From: Leptolinea sp964424035
Lineage (GTDB): Bacteria; Chloroflexota; Anaerolineae; Anaerolineales; Anaerolineaceae
Direction of reading: 5' to 3'
DNA: 5,288 nucleotides
Assembly: GCA_964424035.1 (NCBI GenBank)
Contig: CAYRHB010000165.1
Coordinates: 1-5,288 of the forward strand
In this document: one piece after another, positions 1 through 5,288 of the stretch
How the letters are laid out: the number at the start of each line of letters is the position of its first letter
How positions within the stretch are numbered: the stretch's first letter is position 1
Translations under genes and position numbers: made by a program
The notes under the pieces: generated by a model
The model's database searches: none
The model's input: the letters and a program-made list of their open reading frames with translations, nothing else
Told to the model about the DNA's origin: nothing

Positions 1-2
1 TA

Positions 3-626
3 TTCTCCTATTACTTCGGATTTGCCGCCTTCTCGGGATTGCTTTTGATCGGTGGCAGTAGTTCTAACATTAACCTTCTTTTTAATCTTTTCTTTGCAAC
101 CAGTCTTCTACTGGGAACATTGTTCATCCGCATTGAACGTATCTTCATTGGGATCAAACCGTTGCACCTGGTCTCATACGGACTTCTTCCTTTATTGATC
201 GTGGTAAGCCTGTTATGGAATCTACCTGACCGAGTACCCAGAAAGAATACGTTGGAACTTCTAAACTCAACACAAAGCGGTTTTCTGCGAAATGTGGATT
301 TTCTTAAAAACACACAGGGCAGAATATTCTGTGAGAACTTGATGATATGTTATCTGGCAGGGAAACCGCTTGAAATGGACCCCTACCAGACCTCAGAAAT
401 GGCCATTCGGGGTGAGATAGATGAGAATCTTGCCTTGCTTATGTTTGAAGCCCATCAATTTTCCATTATTCAATTGAACAACCAATTTTCAGATGAACTT
501 GCCGGTATCGAATACGGCGCAATCAAGCGTTCCGGATCAATGACACGTAATATGCGGATTGCCATTGCACGCAACTATACTGTTGAACAGAAACTTCCCA
601 GATCCATCTATTACATACCCAGATAA
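3..626 (+). CDS. C-terminal part of a GT39/PMT-like membrane glycosyltransferase (5' end outside window)
   Basis: The frame is open to the left window edge, so this is the 3' end of a larger gene; 207 residues are visible before TAA. A TTG at 39 could be read as a start, but hydrophobic coding sequence continues upstream of it, so I treat the gene as truncated by the window. The visible part begins with about three membrane segments (roughly residues 3-18, 24-42 and 54-73 of the visible protein). A soluble tail of about 130 residues follows. The Gly-Ser-x-x-Asn pattern before the second helix, and a tail with an 'Glu-Asn...Ala-Gly-Lys-Pro...Asp-Pro-Tyr' stretch, resemble the ends of bacterial glycosyltransferase family 39 / ArnT-like proteins, which move sugars from polyprenyl-phosphate donors at the membrane. 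The catalytic N-terminal loop is not in the window, so the assignment rests on weak C-terminal resemblance. It is separated from the downstream operon by 167 bases and probably is functionally unrelated. Confidence 0.6.
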   Translation, partial: FSYYFGFAAFSGLLLIGGSSSNINLLFNLFFATSLLLGTLFIRIERIFIGIKPLHLVSYGLLPLLIVVSLLWNLPDRVPRKNTLELLNSTQSGFLRNVDFLKNTQGRIFCENLMICYLAGKPLEMDPYQTSEMAIRGEIDENLALLMFEAHQFSIIQLNNQFSDELAGIEYGAIKRSGSMTRNMRIAIARNYTVEQKLPRSIYYIPR

Positions 627-651
627 ACGCCAATTCGAAAAATCCGATAGA

Positions 652-687
652 TAATTCCAAAATTTAAAAAGTAAAAGTTTGAATTTA
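652..687 (+). terminator. Weak AT-rich hairpin, possible terminator of the upstream gene
   Basis: TAATTCCAAA (652-661) can pair with TTTGAATTTA (678-687) if one C is bulged. The loop is about 16 bases and the flanking DNA is T-rich. The stem is almost all A-T, so stability is low. The position, 26 bases after the stop codon of the membrane protein, is what makes it plausible as a terminator. It could equally be chance in AT-rich intergenic DNA. Confidence 0.22.
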
Positions 688-707
688 TTTTCCATGCATT
701 AAGTCAC

Positions 708-736
708 TTGAAGCAATCGCCTGAATTGACTATTAT
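708..736 (+). promoter_or_regulatory. Putative sigma70-type promoter for the isomerase-RLP operon
   Basis: A TTGAAG hexamer (708-713) is followed by a 17-base spacer and TATTAT (731-736), close to the TTGACA / TATAAT consensus at the ideal distance. Transcription would start near 743, giving a leader of about 50 bases before the isomerase gene. The gap lies between a probably unrelated gene and the first gene of the operon, where a promoter is expected. This is pattern recognition only. Confidence 0.5.
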
Positions 737-754
737 GTACAAAAGGAAGGCGTC

Positions 755-768
755 TGAACAATTGTTCA
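755..768. promoter_or_regulatory. Perfect 14-bp palindrome, putative operator of the SorC-type regulator
   Basis: TGAACAATTGTTCA is a perfect inverted repeat with no spacer. It begins about 12 bases after the predicted transcription start and ends 25 bases before the isomerase start codon, so a bound protein could block initiation or elongation. From memory, SorC/DeoR-type regulators such as B. subtilis DeoR bind sites with TGAAC-like half-sites, which fits the regulator encoded at 1925-2908. I saw no second full palindrome in the short gaps before the other genes, consistent with a single control point for the operon. Confidence 0.5.
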
Positions 769-793
769 CTTCCAATCTAATTACAGGATAGCC

Positions 794-1891
794 ATGATGG
801 GTACATTACTTCCGCTCAATTTCGAGACAGTGGATCTGGATGATTTCAATGACTCGCTTGTCATTATTGATCAGACCCGGTTGCCCAACGAGATGGTTTA
901 TCTCCACTTGAAGTCCATGAATGAAATTTGGAAAGCCATTTATGATCTTCAAGTTCGAGGTGCGCCGGCCATAGGGATTGCAGCTGCATTTGGGTTGTAT
1001 CTGGGTGTAAAAAATTTTCAAGCCAGTGGTTTTGACGATCTTTATCAAGAACTGACCAGAGTAAAAGATTATCTGGCTTCCGCCCGACCCACTGCAGTAA
1101 ACCTGTTTTGGGCTCTTGATCGTATGGATACCTGTGCGCGTCGAAACCAGTCTTCATCGATTGAAACCATCAAAAAAGCCCTCCTGTTCGAAGCACGTGA
1201 AATTAAGAACGAAGATATTGAGGTTTGCCGTGGAATAGGTCAATTCGGCCTGTCATTACTAAAACCCGGGATGGGACTTCTAACTCATTGCAACGCAGGG
1301 CAGCTAGCCACAGCCAGGTATGGCACTGCAACCGCCCCCATGTATCTGGGACAGGAACAGGGTTATGGTTTCAAGGTATATGTCGACGAGACTAGACCGC
1401 TCCTTCAGGGTGCGCGTCTGACCGCATTTGAATTAAATCAAGCTGGAATTGATGCTACCTTAATCTGTGACAATATGGCTGCCTCTGTTATGTCCAACGG
1501 CTGGGTAGATGCCATTTTTGTAGGGTGTGACAGGGTGGCTGCCAACGGCGACGCGGCAAACAAAATCGGTACGAGCGGTGTGGCCATCCTGGCAAAATTT
1601 TTCAATATCCCATTTTATGTCTGCGCACCAACTTCGACGATAGATATGGATTGTCCGGACGGGGCCGGCATCCATATTGAACAACGGCCAGCGGAAGAAG
1701 TCACTGAAAAATGGTATGCCCGACCAATGGCTCCAAAAGGTATCAAAGTTTACAACCCGGCATTTGATGTCACGGTTAATTCGAATATTACAGCAATTAT
1801 TACTGAGTTTGGCATTGCACGTCCCCCTTTCATGCCAGCTTTGAAGGATATTTTTCGCAGAAAAGCAGAAGGTGTACCAAAAGGTATGTAA
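794..1891 (+). CDS. mtnA: MtnA-family aldose-1-phosphate isomerase (methylthioribose-1-P or 5-deoxyribose-1-P isomerase)
   Basis: This is a full-length member (365 aa) of the eIF2B-like / MtnA isomerase family. Known members convert 5-methylthioribose-1-phosphate to 5-methylthioribulose-1-phosphate (MtnA) or 5-deoxyribose-1-phosphate to 5-deoxyribulose-1-phosphate (DrdI), in the cytoplasm. Visible hallmarks are the RGAPAIGIAAA phosphate-binding motif (residues 55-65), catalytic Cys166 in THCNAG, Asp-Glu-Thr-Arg-Pro at 198-202, Asp-Asn-Met at 226-228, catalytic Asp246 in VGCDR, NGDAANKIGT (251-260) and a late NPAFDVT (321-327). Cys166 and Asp246 keep the same spacing as Cys160 and Asp240 of B. 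subtilis MtnA. VGCDR has Cys where MtnA proteins usually have Ala. Tandem ATGs at 794 and 797 follow a weak AGGA at 785-788; the second has the better spacing (8 bases). It is the first gene of the operon, upstream of a SorC regulator and an RLP. The exact substrate cannot be decided from sequence; MtnK and MtnP are not in the window. Confidence 0.9.
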   Translation: MMGTLLPLNFETVDLDDFNDSLVIIDQTRLPNEMVYLHLKSMNEIWKAIYDLQVRGAPAIGIAAAFGLYLGVKNFQASGFDDLYQELTRVKDYLASARPTAVNLFWALDRMDTCARRNQSSSIETIKKALLFEAREIKNEDIEVCRGIGQFGLSLLKPGMGLLTHCNAGQLATARYGTATAPMYLGQEQGYGFKVYVDETRPLLQGARLTAFELNQAGIDATLICDNMAASVMSNGWVDAIFVGCDRVAANGDAANKIGTSGVAILAKFFNIPFYVCAPTSTIDMDCPDGAGIHIEQRPAEEVTEKWYARPMAPKGIKVYNPAFDVTVNSNITAIITEFGIARPPFMPALKDIFRRKAEGVPKGM

Positions 1892-1924
1892 ATCCATTTC
1901 TGATGAAGGATCAAGACACAGGAT

Positions 1925-2908
1925 ATGATCCACAAATCAAACATTCTTTTGCATGACCCGTTAGAACAATCCGTCAGTTTTAATGAAATGTTGGAACGCA
2001 TTGCCTGGATGTATTACAAAGAAGATCTAACACAGGCACAAATTGCCACGCGATTAAACCTTTCCCGGGTAAAGATTACCCGTGCGCTTAAGCTGGCACG
2101 TGAAAAGGGAATTGTACAGATCAATATTCAAACCCGGAATAATCGAATCCTCGAACTCGAATCCGCAATTTCGAGCCGGTTTTGTTTGAGAGATGTAAAA
2201 GTCGTAATGAGTGTAGACCAGCGGTCATCGCAACAGCGTCTTCTGGCAAAAGGCGCCAGTGAGTGGTTGGTTCCAAGGTTGGAATCCGACCTGACCATAG
2301 GAATAGGTTTAAGCCGGACTATTTCTTTTATGCCCGAATATTTCCACCCGAAACGCCGGATAGCGTGTGATTTTGTCGATATCATTGGTGGTGTCACCGG
2401 ATCAGCTTCATCCATGGTGTCGTTGAACATCACATCACAGATGGCTGATATTTGCGGCGGCCGCTCTTTTCGAATGTTGGCACCATCAGTTGTTTCAAGC
2501 AAGGAAGCGTATCAGGCTATCCTCTCAGAGCCTATTTTGAATGAAGTATTTGAGAAAGCCTGCAACTGCGATATTCTATTCCAGAGTTGTGGCGGGGTGG
2601 ATAAAGATGCCCTGTTATATGTAAATAAAGGATTGCAATCAGATACTTTGAAATATCTTTCCGACAATGGAGCTGTAGGTGATATTCTGGGGCATTTCAT
2701 CGATTCTGATGGAAATCCTGTAAAGGTCCCCTATGACGACCTGATCATCTCAATCCCACTGGAAACATTGCGACACGTGCGTCTGGGTGTATTGGTCGCC
2801 GGTGGATCGGAAAAAGTAAAAACGATACACGCCGCTTTATCCGCCGGATACTTTCATGTACTGATCACAGATGAATCAACTGCCGGCAAACTGCTTGAGA
2901 TCCCCTGA
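1925..2908 (+). CDS. SorC/DeoR-type sugar-binding transcriptional regulator
   Basis: This 327-aa protein has the SorC-family layout. An N-terminal helix-turn-helix spans about residues 22-68, with the family pattern 'Ala-x-Met-Tyr-Tyr...Leu-Thr-Gln-x-x-Ile-Ala-x-x-Leu-x-Leu-Ser-Arg'. A C-terminal sugar-phosphate-binding domain (about 80-327) resembles the NagB/RpiA-type fold. Visible ligand-domain motifs are GIGLSRT (126-132), GDILGHFIDSDG (252-263), AGG (292-294) and LITDESTA (313-320). SorC proteins such as CggR, DeoR (B. subtilis) and LsrR are usually repressors released by a phosphorylated sugar. Here the inducer is probably a ketose or aldose phosphate of the operon's own pathway. The gene lies 33 bases after the isomerase and 35 before the RLP. 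The ATG at 1925 has a poor ribosome site: AGGA ends one base before it, while GAAGGA (1905-1910) is 14 bases away. Either low expression or a later start is possible. Met22 (ATG at 1988) would still keep the whole HTH but has no clear Shine-Dalgarno. The likely operator is the palindrome at 755-768. Confidence 0.88.
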   Translation: MIHKSNILLHDPLEQSVSFNEMLERIAWMYYKEDLTQAQIATRLNLSRVKITRALKLAREKGIVQINIQTRNNRILELESAISSRFCLRDVKVVMSVDQRSSQQRLLAKGASEWLVPRLESDLTIGIGLSRTISFMPEYFHPKRRIACDFVDIIGGVTGSASSMVSLNITSQMADICGGRSFRMLAPSVVSSKEAYQAILSEPILNEVFEKACNCDILFQSCGGVDKDALLYVNKGLQSDTLKYLSDNGAVGDILGHFIDSDGNPVKVPYDDLIISIPLETLRHVRLGVLVAGGSEKVKTIHAALSAGYFHVLITDESTAGKLLEIP

Positions 2909-2932
2909 TACAGTAGTCGGGTACTTAATTAG

Positions 2933-2939
2933 AAGGAGG
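2933..2939 (+). promoter_or_regulatory. Strong ribosome binding site of the RLP gene
   Basis: AAGGAGG is a near-perfect anti-16S match, with only 4 bases to the ATG at 2944. It decides that start over an out-of-frame ATG at 2940, which overlaps the site. It is much stronger than the sites of the isomerase and regulator, suggesting that the RLP is made at a higher level from the same mRNA. Confidence 0.7.
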
Positions 2940-2943
2940 ATGC

Positions 2944-4083
2944 ATGCGAGGAGACCAGGAATTAAATCTTTCCGGAGACCGTTTTACTGTTGAATACAGT
3001 CTTTTTGGGTCGCGTGATTCAATTGAACAGATTGCGGCGGCTATCATTGTTGAAGATACAGTGGAATTTCCATTTGAACTACTGGTGGACGGGCAGATCA
3101 AAAACCAGCTTGTCGGTCGAATCGAAGAGATATCACCCTCCGGTGAAAACCAATTTTCCGTGATTATCAGTTATGCCAGTGAGATCACAGCCTTTACCCT
3201 TCCACAATTGTTCAATGTAATCCTGGGAAATATCAGTCTGATCCCCAATATTCGGGTGGAACGCTTAAATTTGACATCCTTATTAGCTTCGCATTTTTCA
3301 GGTCCGAGGTTCGGACGATCAGGTATTCGCAAACTACTGAATATTCCCACCCGCCCTTTGCTTTGTACCGCTTTGAAACCCATGGGTTTGAGCTATTCCG
3401 AGTTGGCTGACATGGGTTATCAGGTGGCAAAGGGTGGAATCGATATCATCAAAGACGATCATGGCATTTGTAATCAGCCCTTTTCGCAATTCAGGGAACG
3501 GGTTCTGCGTATCCAGGAAGCCGTTGCCAAAGCCAACAGTGAAACTGGAAGAAAAAGTATTTACCTGCCGAACATCACCAGTAGGGCGGATGAATTACTT
3601 GAAAACGCCCACTTTGCCAGAGAAATGGGTTGTGGCGGATTGATGGTTGTTTTTGCACACATCGGGCTGGATTCTGTAAGGATGCTGGCAGCAGAAGAGT
3701 CACTTGGATTACCCATTATGACCCATCCAGCTTTCGCCGGTAGTTACGTTGTCTGCCCGACCGCAGGATTTTCACCGTTTGCCTGGTATGGGCAAGTGGC
3801 TCGTCTGGCTGGTTCAGATATGAGTATTTTTGTGAATTTTGGCAGTCGTTTCGCCAACTCACGGGAAGATTGCCTGTCGGCAGTCGCCGGAACAGCTATA
3901 CCAATGGAGAGTATTAAACCGATTTTCCCGGTTGCCGGTGGTGGATTAACCATGAAGAATATACCGGTTATGAAGGAAACCTATGATAATGACATAATCT
4001 ATCTGATGGGCGGCGGTTTGCACAAAGCTGGTCCGGACCTGATTGAAAATAGTCGACGCTTCCTGGAAGCTTTTACTGATTGA
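2944..4083 (+). CDS. Form IV RuBisCO-like protein (RLP) with a divergent active site
   Basis: This 379-aa protein has the RuBisCO large-subunit layout: an N-terminal alpha/beta domain (about 1-130) and a barrel (about 135-375). It is shorter than CO2-fixing RuBisCO (about 460-480 aa) and in the range of RLPs. Recognisable landmarks, with spinach numbering in brackets: LGN with Asn96 (N123); LKPMGLS with Lys145 (K175) but Met at the K177 place; GGIDIIKDDHG with Lys170 (K201, the carbamylated lysine), Asp172 (D203) and His173 in place of Glu204; THPAF with His261 (H294) but Pro262 for Arg295; AGGG at 331-334 where RuBisCO has Ser379; and GGG at 356-358. The loop-6 region (about 298-310) has no Lys334 equivalent. 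Carboxylation is therefore very unlikely. RLPs use this scaffold for enolisation, isomerisation or decarboxylation of ketose phosphates. The neighbour isomerase suggests a 5-substituted ribulose-1-phosphate as upstream substrate. The KDDHG variant reminds me of apiose-type RLPs rather than MtnW, but the subfamily needs a tree. The exact reaction is unknown. Confidence 0.9.
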   Translation: MRGDQELNLSGDRFTVEYSLFGSRDSIEQIAAAIIVEDTVEFPFELLVDGQIKNQLVGRIEEISPSGENQFSVIISYASEITAFTLPQLFNVILGNISLIPNIRVERLNLTSLLASHFSGPRFGRSGIRKLLNIPTRPLLCTALKPMGLSYSELADMGYQVAKGGIDIIKDDHGICNQPFSQFRERVLRIQEAVAKANSETGRKSIYLPNITSRADELLENAHFAREMGCGGLMVVFAHIGLDSVRMLAAEESLGLPIMTHPAFAGSYVVCPTAGFSPFAWYGQVARLAGSDMSIFVNFGSRFANSREDCLSAVAGTAIPMESIKPIFPVAGGGLTMKNIPVMKETYDNDIIYLMGGGLHKAGPDLIENSRRFLEAFTD

Positions 4084-4098
4084 ATATCTATTATTGGT

Positions 4099-4105
4099 AA
4101 AGGAG
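4099..4105 (+). promoter_or_regulatory. Ribosome binding site of the YjbQ-family gene
   Basis: AAAGGAG lies 5 bases before the ATG at 4111 and fixes that start. It is a strong site, like that of the RLP. Confidence 0.6.
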
Positions 4106-4110
4106 AATTT

Positions 4111-4530
4111 ATGAGATTTAACACAACTACCTTAGAGGTCTCACCTGGTCCCGGTTTTGCGCTTCAGAACATCACCCACCTGGTCACCGACTTCGTTGAA
4201 TCCAGCGGGGTTCGTGAAGGCCAGGTAACTGTATTCTTCAAGCACACCACCGGATCTGTCTTTATCGGCGAACACGAATCCGGCATTATCGCAGACATAG
4301 AGAGAGCCCTTGAATCAATCGCTCCTTCCGATGGCACTTACCTGCATCACCGGCGTGAATTAGATTTTAACGGGTCCGCCCATGTACGCGCGGCGTTTAT
4401 GCCGACATCCGTAGTCATCCCGATACATGAGGGGAATCTTGTCCTCGGCACACACCAGGAGATCATGGTGACCAACGGTCAGCCTGAAGAATTGCCGAGA
4501 TACATCGTCTTACAGGTAATGGGAGAATAA
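4111..4530 (+). CDS. yjbQ: YjbQ / UPF0047 family protein
   Basis: This is a single-domain protein of 139 aa, the normal length for the family. E. coli YjbQ was reported to have weak thiamine-phosphate synthase activity, but the physiological role of most members is not known. Family signatures seen: SSGVREG (31-37), FKHTTGS (43-49), a Glu54 that follows as in the usual 'HTT...E' motif, His79/His80, the Asn87...Ala-His91 block, VPI-like strand VVIPIHEGNLVLGT (101-114) and a terminal Arg130 with VLQVMGE (133-139). Two positions differ from the usual family pattern: LGTHQ where LGTWQ is common, and QPEELPR where a DGPR-like stretch is common. The conserved His and Glu residues, which form the putative metal or phosphate pocket in this family, are kept. 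It lies 27 bases after the RLP and 1 base before the HAD-like gene, so a role in the same sugar-phosphate pathway is a better guess than thiamine synthesis; that is inference from context only. Confidence 0.88.
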   Translation: MRFNTTTLEVSPGPGFALQNITHLVTDFVESSGVREGQVTVFFKHTTGSVFIGEHESGIIADIERALESIAPSDGTYLHHRRELDFNGSAHVRAAFMPTSVVIPIHEGNLVLGTHQEIMVTNGQPEELPRYIVLQVMGE

Positions 4531-4531
4531 T

Positions 4532-5194
4532 ATGCCTCGAAACTTCTCAACAATCCTTTTCTGGTTTTCCGGGGCATTTACCGCTTCCCTGTATTCCATA
4601 ATTGTTGAAAATTTGTACCCGAATAGTAGCAGCGCTGAAAAGCTTGCACTTCAACAAAAAGTACGTCCCTTGCAGGAACAGTTGGCCATTGGTAAATTGG
4701 TCCCCGAAACCTTTTGCCGCAAGGTCATGGATACTTTGCAGGTGGATGTGGAACCAACTCTGATCCCTGAAACACTGGGAAAATCCTTGAAAATTGATCA
4801 GGCTTTCTTTAATATCTATCAACAGATATCTAATGAATTTGACCCGCGGGTTATCGTGGATATTCCTGAAATCTGGTTTCGCCAACTCATAAAATGCTGG
4901 AATGTGGAAGAAAGTTTCCCTGACGGGCGCCTCATCTTTCTCGAACAGTCCGGGTTGGGTAAATTGATTCCAGATGTATTCCAGTACATACCAAAAGCAG
5001 CCGGCCGAAAAATGGAAGAATGCATCGTTGTCGATCCAATCCAGATGCGTGCCGTTATGGCGCACAAACAGGGACTGGTTTCAACCGCGTATGTTTACCC
5101 CCGCCGCTTGAAAATCGATCTTGCGCTGCAGGGAATATGGAAGACAACGGAAAATGTGTACCATCCCAAGGCAGGAGCAAGGACGGACATCTGA
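4532..5194 (+). CDS. Degenerate HAD-fold protein lacking the catalytic aspartates
   Basis: This 220-aa protein begins one base after the YjbQ stop, with GGAG (4522-4525) inside the end of yjbQ, so the two are probably translationally coupled. Its C-terminal half matches the order of HAD-superfamily motifs. There is a hydrophobic strand ending in Asp110 where motif II Ser/Thr would lie (VIVDIPEIW), then Gly-Lys144 followed by IPDVF (motif III 'KPDPxIF', lysine kept). VVDPIQMRAVMAHKQGL (166-182) then corresponds to motif IV 'VDDSxxNxxAAxxxGM', with the second Asp changed to Pro. The N-terminus, ILFWFSGAF (8-16), aligns with 'IxFDxDGTL' but has Trp11 and Ser13 in place of both motif I aspartates. 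A helical cap-like region lies at about 25-100. The frame is intact and the gene is well placed, so it looks like a maintained non-catalytic HAD relative, not decay. It may be a partner or regulatory protein. The HAD call rests on motif order by eye. Confidence 0.62.
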   Translation: MPRNFSTILFWFSGAFTASLYSIIVENLYPNSSSAEKLALQQKVRPLQEQLAIGKLVPETFCRKVMDTLQVDVEPTLIPETLGKSLKIDQAFFNIYQQISNEFDPRVIVDIPEIWFRQLIKCWNVEESFPDGRLIFLEQSGLGKLIPDVFQYIPKAAGRKMEECIVVDPIQMRAVMAHKQGLVSTAYVYPRRLKIDLALQGIWKTTENVYHPKAGARTDI

Positions 5195-5206
5195 TCTCGC
5201 TTCATG

Positions 5207-5246
5207 GATAAAACCGGTAGTGCCACTGCTTTTCACCGGTTTTATC
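5207..5246. terminator. Hairpin terminator closing the operon
   Basis: GATAAAACCGGT (5207-5218) pairs perfectly over 12 bp with ACCGGTTTTATC (5235-5246) around a 16-base loop, starting 12 bases after the HAD-like stop codon. The AAAA/TTTT part of the stem gives a U-rich 3' arm after the ACCGGT core, and a T-rich run continues downstream, so it could end transcription in both directions. There is no long uninterrupted T tract after the stem, which keeps the confidence below that of a classic terminator. The rest of the window to 5288 shows no gene. Confidence 0.7.
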
Positions 5247-5288
5247 GGTTTCATTATTGTTAAGAGTTATATATCCTTGATAGTGTAT

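Noticed and set aside
39..626. Complete gene starting at the TTG at 39
   Set aside because: The same frame continues upstream to the window edge with hydrophobic coding sequence and no ribosome site precedes the TTG, so it is better read as an internal codon of a truncated gene.
726..731. TTGACT as a -35 box
   Set aside because: The hexamer 17 bases downstream is GGCGTC, which is not a -10 box. TTGAAG/TATTAT is the better pair and overlaps this site.
1460..1933. Open frame of 157 codons on the - strand
   Set aside because: It lies wholly opposite the conserved 3' half of the isomerase gene and its protein shows no family pattern; the + strand frame carries all the motifs.
2944..4083. CO2-fixing RuBisCO or standard methionine-salvage MtnW
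   Set aside because: The loop-6 lysine, Glu204, Arg295 and Ser379 equivalents are missing, and the usual neighbours (small subunit or activase genes, or mtnX/mtnB/mtnD) are not present.
4547..5065. Open frame of 172 codons on the - strand
   Set aside because: It is antisense to the HAD-like gene, which has a good ribosome site, coupling to yjbQ and HAD-ordered motifs. The - strand protein has no recognisable motif.
5020..5211. Overlapping + frame at the end of the HAD-like gene, possible frameshifted C-terminus
   Set aside because: The HAD motifs continue in the main frame to about residue 200 and the main frame ends just before the hairpin. The other frame gives a Cys/Arg-rich shadow sequence with no family likeness.
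1..5288. CRISPR arrays, tRNA/rRNA genes, insertion sequences, attachment sites
   Set aside because: No repeated spacer-like units, cloverleaf-like segments, transposase motifs or flanking terminal repeats were seen in reading both strands.

Overview
The window looks like ordinary bacterial chromosome of moderate GC, with tightly packed + strand genes. No taxon can be proved without a search. The mixture of a GT39-like membrane protein with a soluble tail, a SorC-type regulator and a RuBisCO-like protein would fit an Anaerolineae-type Chloroflexota genome, but that is a tentative guess.

Layout. (1) Positions 3-626 hold the 3' end of an unrelated membrane protein, probably the C-terminus of a GT39/PMT-like glycosyltransferase. 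(2) Positions 627-793 are a 167-base gap with a plausible sigma70-type promoter (TTGAAG, 17-base spacer, TATTAT). Just downstream is a perfect 14-base palindrome, TGAACAATTGTTCA, well placed to be an operator. (3) Positions 794-5194 hold five co-directional genes with gaps of 33, 35, 27 and 1 base, very likely one operon. In order they are an MtnA-family aldose-1-phosphate isomerase, a SorC/DeoR-type sugar-phosphate-responsive regulator, a form IV RuBisCO-like protein (RLP), a YjbQ/UPF0047 protein, and a HAD-fold protein that appears to have lost its catalytic aspartates. (4) A 12-bp-stem hairpin at 5207-5246 closes the unit.

How the genes may work together. MtnA-family enzymes convert 5-substituted ribose-1-phosphates (5-methylthio- or 5-deoxyribose-1-P) to the ribulose-1-phosphates. 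RLPs are known to enolise or isomerise such ketose phosphates: MtnW in methionine salvage, the 5-methylthioribulose-1-P isomerase of the MTA-isoprenoid shunt, and the apiose-pathway RLPs. A SorC regulator in the middle, with an operator-like palindrome upstream, suggests control by a phosphorylated sugar. No cupin, DUF1537 kinase, MtnK/MtnP, class II aldolase or recognisable MtnX phosphatase is present. The two genes after the RLP, YjbQ and a catalytically dead-looking HAD, do not belong to any RLP pathway I know. This five-gene set is the main candidate for an undescribed pathway. The RLP keeps the equivalents of Lys175, Lys201 and Asp203 but has His for Glu204, Pro for Arg295, Gly for Ser379 and no loop-6 lysine, so it is not a CO2-fixing enzyme and probably not a standard MtnW.
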